DNA from: a virus
Strand: one strand, 5' to 3'
Length of the DNA stretch: 36,115 nt
IMG/VR virus record: IMGVR_UViG_3300017703_000546
Span: 1 to 36,115 of that record
Part shown: piece by piece, positions 27,528 through 35,377 of the stretch
Numbering within the stretch: the first letter of the stretch is position 1
How the letters are laid out: each line of letters begins with the position of its first letter
Program-made: the position numbers and the translations under genes
The notes under the pieces: generated by a model
What the model saw: only the letters and a program-made list of their open reading frames with translations
Databases searched by the model: none
What the model was told of the DNA's origin: nothing

Positions 27528-28397
27528 TCAGGCGCCGGGGTAGACGTTGGTGTGACTCGCAGGACCGCTGATGCCGCCGCCGACTCTCTCGGCGATGGCT
27601 TCCTGCAAGCTGTAGCCGCTCGCGAGCGAGACGCCGACACCCGGCGCCAGCTTCCCGAGGCGGACCGGCGGACCGATGCCGGTGGCAGCGTCAGCCGAGT
27701 CCGAGGCGAAGAGCGCGAACTGCCCGCCGATGTCCTGCTCCAGCGTCACGTCGAGGGTGAACGTCTGGTCGTGGTCGCCTACGCAGATGTCTCGCCCGAG
27801 CTGGTCCGGCGGCAGGACGAGGACCGGCCAGAAGTCGACGTGCCGGATGAGCACGGGGGTCTCGGTGTAGCTGTAGTAGATGCTCTCGCCCGCGATGCCT
27901 GCGATGGAGCCGGTCCCGGTCGAGGAGCTGTAGCCCGTCAGCTTGTGGTACTCGCGATGCCCTTCGGGGTTCGGGCTCTCGATGCAGACAACGTCGTCAT
28001 CGGCGAGCGCCGCCGAGGTGTTGTAGGAGGCCGGGAAGGGCGAGACGTCGTGCCCGATGGCGACGTTGCCGGTGCCGTAGGTGTAGAGGTTGGCGCAGAC
28101 CGCCTTGTCGCGGTCGACCGCGAAGCTGACCGGCTGGCCGCGCTCCAGATGGCTCATCATGGTGCGTAGCTGCCAGACGAGGTCGACGTACACGCCCGTG
28201 TCGTTGAAGGGGCCCATCGAGAGCGAGACCCGAAGACGCCCCGAGTTGACCGCGCTCTTCATCGAGCCCGAGCCCGTCCAGCCCGAGCGCCGGTCTCGAA
28301 GGGGCGTGACCGTCCGCTCGGAGAGCGGGCGGGGTAGCTGGACCTCGACGAGCCCGCCGCCGTCCGCCGGGTAGTACCAGAAAGACGGGTTCGCCAT
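27528..28397 (-). CDS. Distal tail protein, Dit-like position (289 aa)
   Basis: Directly downstream of the tape measure, the place of Dit in siphoviruses. ATG 28397 overlaps the tape-measure stop (TGATG) and has GGAGG upstream. N-terminal half (about 1-110) has GGGLVEVQLPRPLSERTVTP, then WTGSGSMKSAVNSGRLRVSL and SHLERGQPVSFAVDRDKA, typical of a Dit-like belt domain. The C-terminus is Gly/Ser-rich (GGGISGPASHTNVYPG). It should form the hexameric ring at the distal tube. Assignment relies on gene order more than on sequence. Confidence 0.68.
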   Translation of the reverse strand: MANPSFWYYPADGGGLVEVQLPRPLSERTVTPLRDRRSGWTGSGSMKSAVNSGRLRVSLSMGPFNDTGVYVDLVWQLRTMMSHLERGQPVSFAVDRDKAVCANLYTYGTGNVAIGHDVSPFPASYNTSAALADDDVVCIESPNPEGHREYHKLTGYSSSTGTGSIAGIAGESIYYSYTETPVLIRHVDFWPVLVLPPDQLGRDICVGDHDQTFTLDVTLEQDIGGQFALFASDSADAATGIGPPVRLGKLAPGVGVSLASGYSLQEAIAERVGGGISGPASHTNVYPGA

Positions 28398-30496
28398 CAC
28401 GCACCTCCGAACAGCGGCGAGGTGCCTCGCCCGTAGTCGCCATACACGCGCTCGATGGCTCGGACGAGCGCCGGGATGGCGTCGTTGTCGAGGACCGCCG
28501 TCGTGATGTTGACGCTCAGACCGCCGCCGCCGCCGCCGCCGAGGGCGAGGTTGCGCCGAGCACCGCCCGAGAGAGCGCCGTTACGCTGGACGACCCGTTC
28601 GCCCTGATGCAGGAGCGCGAGCTGCGTGCGCGGGTTGTACCCGCCGTCCGCGAACTGCCCCATCTGCGACTGGAGGTTGTGGATGAACTGGGTGGCCTCG
28701 TGCGATGTGTTGTTGGCCTTCCCGTCGCCGATGGTGAACCAGTCACGCACCGTGTCGACGATGCTGTCCCACCAGTCCTTCATTGCCTGCTTGATGGCAT
28801 CCACGGCCTCCGGCCAGGGCTTGCCCCACCACTCGGGCTTGGCCGACTCCCACCAAGACACCGCGCCGTTGACGACCGCCGCGGTGAAGATGAAGGGCAG
28901 CTCGACGAAGAGGCTCCAGATTAGCTGGTAGGCGGCCTCGACAAGGCTCCAGAGCACCGATGGAAGGGCGGCTACAAGCTGCTTCACGAGCACGGGTAGC
29001 ATCTGGTCGAAGGAGTCCGAGAGCCCTATGGCGAGGTCGCCAACCTCAGCGAAGCCGGCGACGATGTCGCGAGCCTGCGACTCCAAGCCCTGGATGACGT
29101 CGCCGACGCCCTGCTCACCCAGCGAGGCCAGCATGTCTAGGCCGCTCGTGATGGCGCCAACGATGGGCGCCGCGACTCCGGCCATGGCGGACACACCCGC
29201 GAGAGCGCCGAGCCCGTCACCACCGACCAGACTGCCGGCGACGCCGATGGACCCCTGGACCGCGCTGAGGCTCGCCGCTCGCATCTCCTCGGCGAGCGCG
29301 GCGGCCTCCTCGCGCGCCTCGCGCAGCCCCTCGCTGGTCGTCATCGACCACTCGACGACCGCCACGCCGTAGTCTTGCTGCGCTGCGAGGAGGTCCTCGG
29401 CGTAGGTGTTCGCCAGCTCCTCGACCGCCTCGGCAGCTTCGACGACCGCGGGCGTGAAGCTGTTGACGAAGGTCGAGGAGGTCGCCTCGGCGACGTCGCC
29501 GACGCCCACCGTAGCGTCGGAGAGCATCTGGAAGGTCGAGGCCGCCTCGAAGGCCTCGGCCGAGGCGCGCTCGATGACGTCCGTGTCGCTCTCGATGCGG
29601 CCGAACGCAGCCTTGGAGCCCGCGAAATCGCCCTCGAAGAGGAGCGTGACCGAGTCCCACAGCGTCGCGAACTGCTCGTAGGTCCCGACGACCCACTCCG
29701 AGACGAGCGTCTTGGTGTAGATGAGCGCAAAGTTGAAGGTCTCCAGCGCGGCGGCGGCGCCCCCGTTCGCACCGAACACCGCACCGAACTCGTCGGCGAA
29801 CCCGCTGACGATGTTCTTGAGCGCGGCGACCTGACGCTGCCAGTCCGCGGCGGCCTTCGCTGCCTCCGGTCCGACGTCGACGCCGAAGAGCTTCGCCTGC
29901 TGGATGTACTTGTCGAGCGCCTTGCCGTCGCCGAGCGCTTGGAGGAGCTTCGTACCCTGCCGGCCCCAGACCTGCGTCGCGAGGGCGGCGCGCTCGCTCG
30001 GGCTCTCGACCTCGCCGATGCGCGCCACGAGCAGCTTGAGGCTCTCGTCGGTCTCCATCGCGGCGACCTTCATCGCCTCGGCTTCGTTGAAGAGCGCGTT
30101 GAGCGCGAGGCTCGCCTCACCCGTGCCGCGTGCCGCGTCGGCCATCCGCTTCGGGTACTGCGCGAGCACGCCCTCGACGGACCGGAGCGAGAGCCCCGAC
30201 CCCTCGGCGGCGAGCTTGAGGCCTGCGAGGGTCTCGGCGGCCACGCCCGTCCGCGTGCTCATGTCGGTCAGGTCGTTGCGGGCGTCGGCCACCGACTGCT
30301 GGAAGGCGAAGAACCCTGCCGTGGCGCCCGCGAGGCCGGCGGCGAGGGTGGCGCCCGCGGTCGCGAGCCCCGCGAAGCTCACCGAGGTCTTGTCACCAGC
30401 GTCGGTGGTCTTCTCGGCGGCCTGCGCGGTGTCTTCGAGGGCCGGGCTCGCTTCATCTCGGAGGCGTAGGATGTACTCGACAACAGGGTTGGCCAT
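28397..30496 (-). CDS. Tail tape measure protein
   Basis: A 699-residue protein spanning the tail lumen and fixing tail length. At about 1.5 angstrom per residue this predicts a tail near 105 nm. It has a helical coiled N-terminus, hydrophobic stretches (LATAGATLAAGLAGATAGFF near 45-70; ALAGVSAMAGVAAPIVGAIT in the middle; LIWSLFVELPFIFTAAVVNG) and a glycine run (GGGGGGG) near the C-terminus from a CCG-type repeat. ATG 30496 lies after the frameshifted chaperone genes. No lytic domain is seen. The hydrophobic segments probably help DNA injection through the membrane. Confidence 0.9.
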   Translation of the reverse strand: MANPVVEYILRLRDEASPALEDTAQAAEKTTDAGDKTSVSFAGLATAGATLAAGLAGATAGFFAFQQSVADARNDLTDMSTRTGVAAETLAGLKLAAEGSGLSLRSVEGVLAQYPKRMADAARGTGEASLALNALFNEAEAMKVAAMETDESLKLLVARIGEVESPSERAALATQVWGRQGTKLLQALGDGKALDKYIQQAKLFGVDVGPEAAKAAADWQRQVAALKNIVSGFADEFGAVFGANGGAAAALETFNFALIYTKTLVSEWVVGTYEQFATLWDSVTLLFEGDFAGSKAAFGRIESDTDVIERASAEAFEAASTFQMLSDATVGVGDVAEATSSTFVNSFTPAVVEAAEAVEELANTYAEDLLAAQQDYGVAVVEWSMTTSEGLREAREEAAALAEEMRAASLSAVQGSIGVAGSLVGGDGLGALAGVSAMAGVAAPIVGAITSGLDMLASLGEQGVGDVIQGLESQARDIVAGFAEVGDLAIGLSDSFDQMLPVLVKQLVAALPSVLWSLVEAAYQLIWSLFVELPFIFTAAVVNGAVSWWESAKPEWWGKPWPEAVDAIKQAMKDWWDSIVDTVRDWFTIGDGKANNTSHEATQFIHNLQSQMGQFADGGYNPRTQLALLHQGERVVQRNGALSGGARRNLALGGGGGGGLSVNITTAVLDNDAIPALVRAIERVYGDYGRGTSPLFGGA

Positions 30497-30505
30497 GCGC
30501 GCACC

Positions 30506-30787
30506 TTACCTCGGCCAGCTCGTAACTGGCAGCGTCGGCACGACCAGCTCGCCGCGGTTGTTCGCCGCGAGGAGGAAGTGGCGCAGCTGCTTGTCGGCGG
30601 CGGCGGTCGTCGCCCACGACAGGATGAGCGTGTACCAGTCCCGAGCGACGAGGTCGAGCCCCTCGGGGTAGCCGAGGACCTCGGCCGGCTGGCGCCCGTA
30701 GCGACGGGCTACGGCGTCAATCCCCCGAAGTAGGAGCGGCCTCCGGACGAAACCCGGCACTCGCCGCCTTCGCCTCCCTGTAGCCAC
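30506..30787 (-). CDS. Tail assembly chaperone, second frame (T)
   Basis: An open frame overlapping the end of the first chaperone gene in the +1 (equivalently -2) frame and ending ten bases before the tape measure. Its own possible GTG at 30787 has no Shine-Dalgarno, so it is probably made only as a fusion after ribosomal slippage at the five-G run (30722-30726). The conserved part after the slip is GIDAVARRYGRQPAEVLGYP, then LDLVARDWYTLILSWATTAA. Its C-terminus ends LVVPTLPVTSWPR. This G/GT pair bound to the tape measure is standard in siphoviruses. Confidence 0.8.
   Translation of the reverse strand: MATGRRRRRVPGFVRRPLLLRGIDAVARRYGRQPAEVLGYPEGLDLVARDWYTLILSWATTAAADKQLRHFLLAANNRGELVVPTLPVTSWPR
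30717..30728 (-). other. Putative programmed frameshift site
   Basis: On the minus strand the first frame ends TCG GGG GAT TGA. A tRNA-Gly on GGG can move forward one base to another GGG within the five-G run and then read ATT GAC GCC in the second frame. A -2 slip would reach the same frame, as described for phage Mu. A -1 slip would hit a stop within four codons. Confidence 0.6.
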
Positions 30788-31208
30788 GGGTCGCGGCGAA
30801 GCTCATCAGCATCAAGTCCTTCGGCGGGATGGTCCCGACGTAGATGCGCGGCGGGCTCGCCTCTGGAGCCTGCTCCTCGAAGGTCCGGACGAGCCGGATG
30901 GGGTGCCAGCTCTTGCCGCTCTTCGAGCCTTCGAGGCAGGCCGCGCACGCGACCGCTTCGAGGTGCGCGACGAGGTGGACCTGCGACTTGGGGTCCATCT
31001 TTCCGACGGCGTCCGCCGGGGAGTCGCCCGGCTCGGCGGCGGCGCGAAGCATCGCCAGCCCGGCCTCCAGCTCGGCGGCCTCGACCGGCGAGAGGACACG
31101 AACGCGCCAGTGAAGCTCGGACCCCTCGACCTCGGCGGTAGCGCGTGGTGCGAGGAGGGCGGCGAGGGGGTTCGGCGCCGCTGGCGCGCCGTTCTCGGGC
31201 GAGGACAT
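30717..31208 (-). CDS. Tail assembly chaperone, first frame (G)
   Basis: A 163-residue protein between tail tube and tape measure genes. It is acidic, contains GSELHWRVRVLSPVEAAELE and GTIPPKDLMLMSFAATRGYR, and ends PEAAPTSGD. ATG 31208 has AGGAG eight bases upstream. It keeps the tape measure soluble before tail tube assembly. The last codons form a possible slippery site joining it to the overlapping frame. It is the first gene behind palindrome H (31229-31246). Confidence 0.82.
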   Translation of the reverse strand: MSSPENGAPAAPNPLAALLAPRATAEVEGSELHWRVRVLSPVEAAELEAGLAMLRAAAEPGDSPADAVGKMDPKSQVHLVAHLEAVACAACLEGSKSGKSWHPIRLVRTFEEQAPEASPPRIYVGTIPPKDLMLMSFAATRGYREAKAASAGFRPEAAPTSGD

Positions 31209-31228
31209 GGGACGGTCTCCTGTCTGAC

Positions 31229-31246
31229 TTTGCGCGACCGCTTAAA
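31229..31246. promoter_or_regulatory. Palindromic operator-like site (site H)
   Basis: TTTGCGCGACCGCTTAAA matches site A at 15 of 18 positions. It lies 20 bases before the chaperone start codon. On the minus strand it contains TTTAAGC, a weak -10 candidate without a clear -35. Confidence 0.6.
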
Positions 31247-31296
31247 GCCCTCGGTCGGGGTAGGGCGGATGGATAGGTGTCCGAGAGGCTCGGGCA

Positions 31297-31317
31297 GCTC
31301 CTACCAGTCGTAGGAGC
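31297..31317 (-). terminator. Stem-loop over the tail tube stop codon
   Basis: GCTCCTAC / GTAGGAGC, an 8-bp perfect stem with a 5-base loop, includes the last codons and TAG stop of the tail tube gene. It could limit transcription into the chaperone genes or protect the abundant tube mRNA. No U-tract. Confidence 0.5.
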
Positions 31318-32260
31318 CTCCGGCGACATCGTTGTTGAGGACCGCCTGCATCCCCTTGTTGGTGCTATCGCCGCGGCACCGGAGGCGGACGGTCTGGGTC
31401 ACGACGCCCGGTCCGCTGATGGGGTCGCTGGCGTCGTCGACGATGCAGTTGTAGCCGGTCAGCGCGAGGCTGTTGTTGCCAGCGCCCGTCAACGTGATGG
31501 TGCCGTCGCTGGACGTGCCCGCGGTCATGCCGGCGACGAAGGTGTCTTGGTCCCAGTGCAGGCCGAGGGTGATGATGCCCTCGCGCCAGCCGCCGAAGTC
31601 GGGCTCGGTCGTGAAGGCCGACCCGAGGTAGCGACGGCGCTCCAGCTTGTTGTCGAGCTTCCACGAGAGGCTCGTCACCTTGGCGTAGTTGACGCTGTTC
31701 CACGCGAAGACGCCCGCCTGCGAGTAGAGCATCGGCGCGGCGGACGAGGTGTAGGTCGGCGAGCCCTGCGACTCGCGACCGCCGGAGGTCTCGCCGACCC
31801 ACTCGGTCCGGACCCGCACGATGTCCTCGGGGCTCATCGACAGCTCGAAGGTCGAGCACTTCATGCCCTCGCCGACCTCGGCCGTACCGTCGCCGCGGAG
31901 GGTCTCGATGGTCGCGCTAGGCAGGGTAGTCCCGAGCGTCGCGGTGTGCGCGTAGGGTCCGGCGCCGGTCGTCGCGACGGCGCCGAAGGCCGCGTAGAGC
32001 ATGTGGCCGAAGCAGACGGCGTTGTAGACCGCCTCGCACTCCAGCCCGCCGCCGTAGTCGTCGGCGGCGAGGAAGACCTCTTCCTGCATCCCGCCTGCGC
32101 CCGCGGCGCTGACGAGGTTCGGTCGGAACGGTCGCTGCACCGAGCGCTTGAGCGACTCGGAGACCGCCTCCATCCAGTCGGTTCGGCTGACCGCTGTGCC
32201 GTAGGTGGACTCCATCGCCATGCCGAAGGCAGTGCCGCGTCCGCTGTATCCGAGGGTCAT
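31301..32260 (-). CDS. Major tail (tube) protein
   Basis: A 319-residue protein, MTLGYSGRGTAFGMAMESTY..., with GTAVSRTDWMEAVSESLKRS, then PEDIVRVRTEWVGETSGGRE, KVTSLSWKLDNKLERRRYLG and a C-terminal Ig-like/beta region. The pattern of a bait protein AMESTYGT start followed by a beta-rich body matches tail tube proteins of siphoviruses with 300-320 residues. ATG 32260 has a purine-rich GAGAGAG leader. Its position before the chaperone and tape measure genes supports the role. Confidence 0.85.
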   Translation of the reverse strand: MTLGYSGRGTAFGMAMESTYGTAVSRTDWMEAVSESLKRSVQRPFRPNLVSAAGAGGMQEEVFLAADDYGGGLECEAVYNAVCFGHMLYAAFGAVATTGAGPYAHTATLGTTLPSATIETLRGDGTAEVGEGMKCSTFELSMSPEDIVRVRTEWVGETSGGRESQGSPTYTSSAAPMLYSQAGVFAWNSVNYAKVTSLSWKLDNKLERRRYLGSAFTTEPDFGGWREGIITLGLHWDQDTFVAGMTAGTSSDGTITLTGAGNNSLALTGYNCIVDDASDPISGPGVVTQTVRLRCRGDSTNKGMQAVLNNDVAGGSYDW

Positions 32261-32269
32261 CGCTCTCTC

Positions 32270-33031
32270 CTACGTCTCGTCGACGTCTTGGACCTTCAAC
32301 AGGCAGCGCGCGTTGAGCACGCGCCCGTCGCTGGTCCCCACTGTAAGGGAAGGGGTGTAGTCAGTGCCACTGCTACCCGCCTTGACGGTCGTCACGACCG
32401 TCGCCGGGTGGAAGAAGCGCGTGTCGGCCTCGGTCTTGAGCGCCGTCTGGTCGACGGTCGCGAGGAGCACGTCGAACTTGGCGTAGGTCAGCTCCTCGAA
32501 CAAGAGGCTGTCATTGGTCGGCTCACGGAAGCGCGCGAGAGCCTTCGTGAAGTCCCAGATGATGCGAGTCGTCTCGCCCGAGCCCTTGACGACGATGTCG
32601 CGAGGCTTCGAGGCCCCTCGGCGCTGCTGCCGGTAGCGGACGAAGTTGCCCCGGTTGAAGATGGCGCCGACGCCGTAGGCGGTGTCCTGCGTGCCCGGCG
32701 TGAAGGTCGTGCTACCGTCGCTCGGCGAGCCGCTATGGTTGAAGTACAGCCACAGCTGGATGAGCGACCCGGCCTCGACCGTGTAGGTCTTGATGTCGAG
32801 GTCGCCGACCCGCGTGACCTTGTTGAAGCTGTTCCGCTGCAGCACCGCCGCCGTGACGCCGTCGCTGTCGGTGACTCGGAGGTCGTACCCGTCCGCGGCG
32901 ACGTTGTCCCAGAAGAAGTCATCGAGCCCCGAGAGGTCGACGTTGCACTCGGTGTTCGACCCCGAGAGGTGGTCCACCGTCAGGGGGATTCGCATCCTCC
33001 AGCGGTCGCTACCGTCTGCTGCGTGCCACAT
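32270..33031 (-). CDS. Virion-associated beta-sandwich protein (253 aa)
   Basis: Located between tail terminator and tail tube. N-terminus: MWHAADGSDRWRMRIPLTVD, then LSGLDDFFWDNVAADGYDLR and IQLWLYFNHSGSPSDGSTTF, resembling DUF2341-type beta-sandwich domains found in surface proteins. The C-terminal half includes SKPRDIVVKGSGETTRIIWD and TVGTSDGRVLNARCLLKVQD. ATG 33031 starts two bases after the previous stop. It may be a minor tail protein or a decoration on the tube. The exact role is unknown. Confidence 0.62.
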   Translation of the reverse strand: MWHAADGSDRWRMRIPLTVDHLSGSNTECNVDLSGLDDFFWDNVAADGYDLRVTDSDGVTAAVLQRNSFNKVTRVGDLDIKTYTVEAGSLIQLWLYFNHSGSPSDGSTTFTPGTQDTAYGVGAIFNRGNFVRYRQQRRGASKPRDIVVKGSGETTRIIWDFTKALARFREPTNDSLLFEELTYAKFDVLLATVDQTALKTEADTRFFHPATVVTTVKAGSSGTDYTPSLTVGTSDGRVLNARCLLKVQDVDET

Positions 33032-33033
33032 GG

Positions 33034-33501
33034 TCAGGCTCCCGAGGAGACACGAAGGTAGGCCTCCGCGCGGACGACCGCAACCCCGTACAGGGCGCCG
33101 GTCTCGGGCTCGGAGGCGACGAAGCTGCGGCCGTGGCACAGCACGTCGTAGACCTCGCCGCCGAGGGTCCGGTCCGACTCGACGGCGCGCAGGATGTCGT
33201 CGAGCATGTTGCAGGCCGCCTCCTGCCGTAGCTCGTCGGAGTCGCCCGCGGACTGCGCCCAGCCGACGATGGTGAAGACGAGGTCGCGCCGGTACTTCCC
33301 GAGGACCACGTCGTGGCGGCTCGGGACCTCGTCGAGGACGACGACCGCGAAGGGCGGCTCGACCGGAGGCGAGGAGAGCCGAACGCGACCGACGCGCGTC
33401 GGCGACGAGCCCGAGAGGTCGTGCGTGTAGACGCCCGAGCCGTTGATGAGCTGGAGCTGGGTGACGAGCGTGTCCCAGATGTCGACGAGCTTGGCTGCCA
33501 T
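33034..33501 (-). CDS. Tail terminator / minor tail completion protein
   Basis: A 155-residue protein beginning MAAKLVDIWDTLVTQLQLIN, with PPFAVVVLDEVPSRHDVVLG, KYRRDLVFTIVGWAQSAGDS and a C-terminal VAVVRAEAYLRVSSG. Length, the N-terminal helix and beta-rich centre fit tail terminator proteins (lambda gpU-like family). It follows the gp10-like gene, the usual order connector-gp10-terminator-tube. ATG 33501 overlaps the preceding stop (TGATG). Confidence 0.78.
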   Translation of the reverse strand: MAAKLVDIWDTLVTQLQLINGSGVYTHDLSGSSPTRVGRVRLSSPPVEPPFAVVVLDEVPSRHDVVLGKYRRDLVFTIVGWAQSAGDSDELRQEAACNMLDDILRAVESDRTLGGEVYDVLCHGRSFVASEPETGALYGVAVVRAEAYLRVSSGA

Positions 33502-34124
33502 CAGTCCTCTCGGCGGTCGGAGGCGAGCGCGACGCGGAAGAGGTCGGCCAGCTCCGGCTCCAGCTTGCCGGCGACCTCGTCCATGGCGCGCCCGAGGAAC
33601 AGGGTGCGAGGCACGGTGACCTCCTTCACGAGCTTGTACCACGCACGAGGTACGCCCGGCGCGACCTCGTCGCCGCTCTTGCCGATGAACAGGCCGCCGC
33701 TGCTGCCCTGGAAGACGTAGAACCCCTCGCCCGAGTAGCTGCGGAGGGACCCGCCGAACCGCTCGTCACCCGAGTCGGTCAGGCTCGGGCCGAGGGGGAT
33801 GCGGAGGAAGTCGGCGACCCTCGGCCGGACCGTGCCGCCGAACTCCTGTAGGGGCGCGTAGACGACCTCACCGCGACCGCCCGCGGACCCGCCAGCTTGG
33901 AGTAGGACGGTCGGCATCCCGGCATCATCCACGACGGACGACCTGATGGACGCCCGCAGGCGGCCGGAACGCACCTTAGGAGCCGTCGTAGCGTTCCGCT
34001 TGGCTACCGAAGCGAGCTGGAGCGAAAGCGCCGCGAGACGGGCTCTCAGGCGCCGGGAAAACTCGGCAGCCCCCAGCTCTCGGATACGGTCGGCCCAGCG
34101 GTCGAGGGGTTCGGCCTCAGCCAT
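33501..34124 (-). CDS. HK97 gp10-like head-tail protein
   Basis: A 207-residue protein: WADRIRELGAAEFSRRLRAR, then KRNATTAPKVRSGRLRASIR (the typical GxLRxSI motif), GEVVYAPLQEFGGTVRPRVA and a C-terminal VPRTLFLGRAMDEVAGKLEP. These features (AP-x-x-SGRLR and YA-x-x-x-EFG) mark the HK97 gp10 / minor capsid family of head-tail joining proteins. ATG 34124 starts one base after the previous stop. Confidence 0.87.
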   Translation of the reverse strand: MAEAEPLDRWADRIRELGAAEFSRRLRARLAALSLQLASVAKRNATTAPKVRSGRLRASIRSSVVDDAGMPTVLLQAGGSAGGRGEVVYAPLQEFGGTVRPRVADFLRIPLGPSLTDSGDERFGGSLRSYSGEGFYVFQGSSGGLFIGKSGDEVAPGVPRAWYKLVKEVTVPRTLFLGRAMDEVAGKLEPELADLFRVALASDRRED

Positions 34125-34125
34125 G

Positions 34126-34740
34126 CTACCCGCCGAGCCAAAACTCGGGCTGACGGAAGTCGCCGAGGAGCTGCTTGACGTCCTTCCGGATGGGCGGCAG
34201 CTCGCCGAGGCTGGAACGGGCGTTACCGGCGCTCGCGGTCTTCCGGCCGCCGCTCTTCTGGACGCTCCAGGCGTAGGCGACCTGCCGCACGACCGCCTCG
34301 TGCAGCCGGTTCGGAGCCGTGCTGTAGCCCGCGACGCAGATGACCTCGATGTGCCGCTTGCCGACGCTCCAGCTGTGCGAGGCGTCGGGGTTCAGGAGCA
34401 CGCGCCCCTCGCGGTCGAGCAAGGTGTAGTCGCCGCTCGCCACGAGGTAGCCCGCCGCGCTGTAGCCCCACGTCGGGTCGTCGTAGATGCTCGTGATGCT
34501 CGCGACCGGCCGCACGGGCAGCTGCAGCGCCCGGCGGTCGAGCCCGGCAGGCCCGTCGAGGTAGATGGTGCGGCTCGCCGAGTCCCAGGAGACCGACCCG
34601 CCAGCGGTCTCGGCGCGCCAGCCGCACCAGCCCGCCAGCTGCGACTCGACCCGCCCGATGAGCGCGTCGAGGGCCGCGTCGGCCCCCGAGGCGAGCCCGG
34701 GGATGGACGGGTAGACATCCGCCGCTGCGAGCAGTGCCAT
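34126..34740 (-). CDS. Head-tail connector protein
   Basis: A 204-residue protein: MALLAAADVYPSIPGLASGA, then LIGRVESQLAGWCGWRAETA, RTIYLDGPAGLDRRALQLPV RPVASITSIYDDPTWG and VAGYSTAPNRLHEAVVRQVA. The pattern of an N-terminal helical bundle binding the portal, with LPVRPVASITSIYDD in the centre, matches gp6/gp15-type connectors. ATG 34740. It lies directly before the gp10-like gene. It should form the ring below the portal. Confidence 0.83.
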   Translation of the reverse strand: MALLAAADVYPSIPGLASGADAALDALIGRVESQLAGWCGWRAETAGGSVSWDSASRTIYLDGPAGLDRRALQLPVRPVASITSIYDDPTWGYSAAGYLVASGDYTLLDREGRVLLNPDASHSWSVGKRHIEVICVAGYSTAPNRLHEAVVRQVAYAWSVQKSGGRKTASAGNARSSLGELPPIRKDVKQLLGDFRQPEFWLGG

Positions 34741-34743
34741 GGG

Positions 34744-34974
34744 TCAGCCTCCGCGCTTCTTGCCCCGAGCCGCCCTATCCGCCTGAGGGCGGCCGAGGGC
34801 GCGGTCCTCCCGCGGCTTGGGCTCGTGCTCGCGGAAGCAGTCGGGGTAGCTCGTCATCAGCCGACGAGCCTCCTCGTCGGAGACCCGGAAGACGTCGCCG
34901 CAGTCGAGAGGACCGAACCCGGCGAGCCGCATCGACCCTCGGCCTGGACCGTAGCCGACGAACTCGACCAGCAT
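34744..34974 (-). CDS. Small protein of the head operon (76 aa)
   Basis: A 76-residue protein starting MLVEFVGYGPGRGSMRLAGF and containing VFRVSDEEARRLMTSYPDCF, then a basic tail (PQADRAARGKKRGG). The beginning (VEFVG..) resembles the start of the next gene upstream (MFVRFLGF), and both contain a V-DEE/E-motif, so the two may be related small head proteins. ATG 34974. Function unknown; perhaps a head-completion or internal protein. Confidence 0.7.
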   Translation of the reverse strand: MLVEFVGYGPGRGSMRLAGFGPLDCGDVFRVSDEEARRLMTSYPDCFREHEPKPREDRALGRPQADRAARGKKRGG

Positions 34975-34978
34975 CGCG

Positions 34979-35317
34979 CTACCCCTGCTTCGAGTAGGCA
35001 GCCGCGCTCGACTTGCGGAAGCCGAAGAGCTTGCGGTGCTTCTCGGGCAGGTGAGCCCAGCCCGAGCCCTTCTCGCCGAAGTCGCTGACGAGCCGCTCGC
35101 CGACCGCCTCGGCGTCGAAGAGCTTGGCGCCCTCGGCGTCGGTCTCGTCGACGAGCTTGCGGACCTCGCCCGGCATCCAGCCCCGAGTCTGCGAGTTGAG
35201 CCCGTGGTAGGGACTCTCCTCGTCGACGAGGACCTTGCGACTCGGGCGCCGCTTGCTGTTGGGGTCCTTCTCGGCGGTCTCGACTCCGGCGGGGAAGCCG
35301 AGGAAGCGAACGAACAT
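34979..35317 (-). CDS. Small protein of the head operon (112 aa)
   Basis: A 112-residue basic protein, MFVRFLGFPAGVETAEKDPN..., with RGWMPGEVRKLVDETDAEGA, then KLFDAEAVGERLVSDFGEKG and a C-terminal KLFGFRKSSAAAYSKQG. ATG 35317 has the GACAGGAGC Shine-Dalgarno. It lies between the gene after the capsid and the connector. Not recognised; a head accessory is likely. Confidence 0.7.
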   Translation of the reverse strand: MFVRFLGFPAGVETAEKDPNSKRRPSRKVLVDEESPYHGLNSQTRGWMPGEVRKLVDETDAEGAKLFDAEAVGERLVSDFGEKGSGWAHLPEKHRKLFGFRKSSAAAYSKQG

Positions 35318-35377
35318 GGGGTGCTCCTGTCTACCGCCGAGGGGTCGGGCCGGCGGTCGAGCCCGGTAGGCCGAGGC

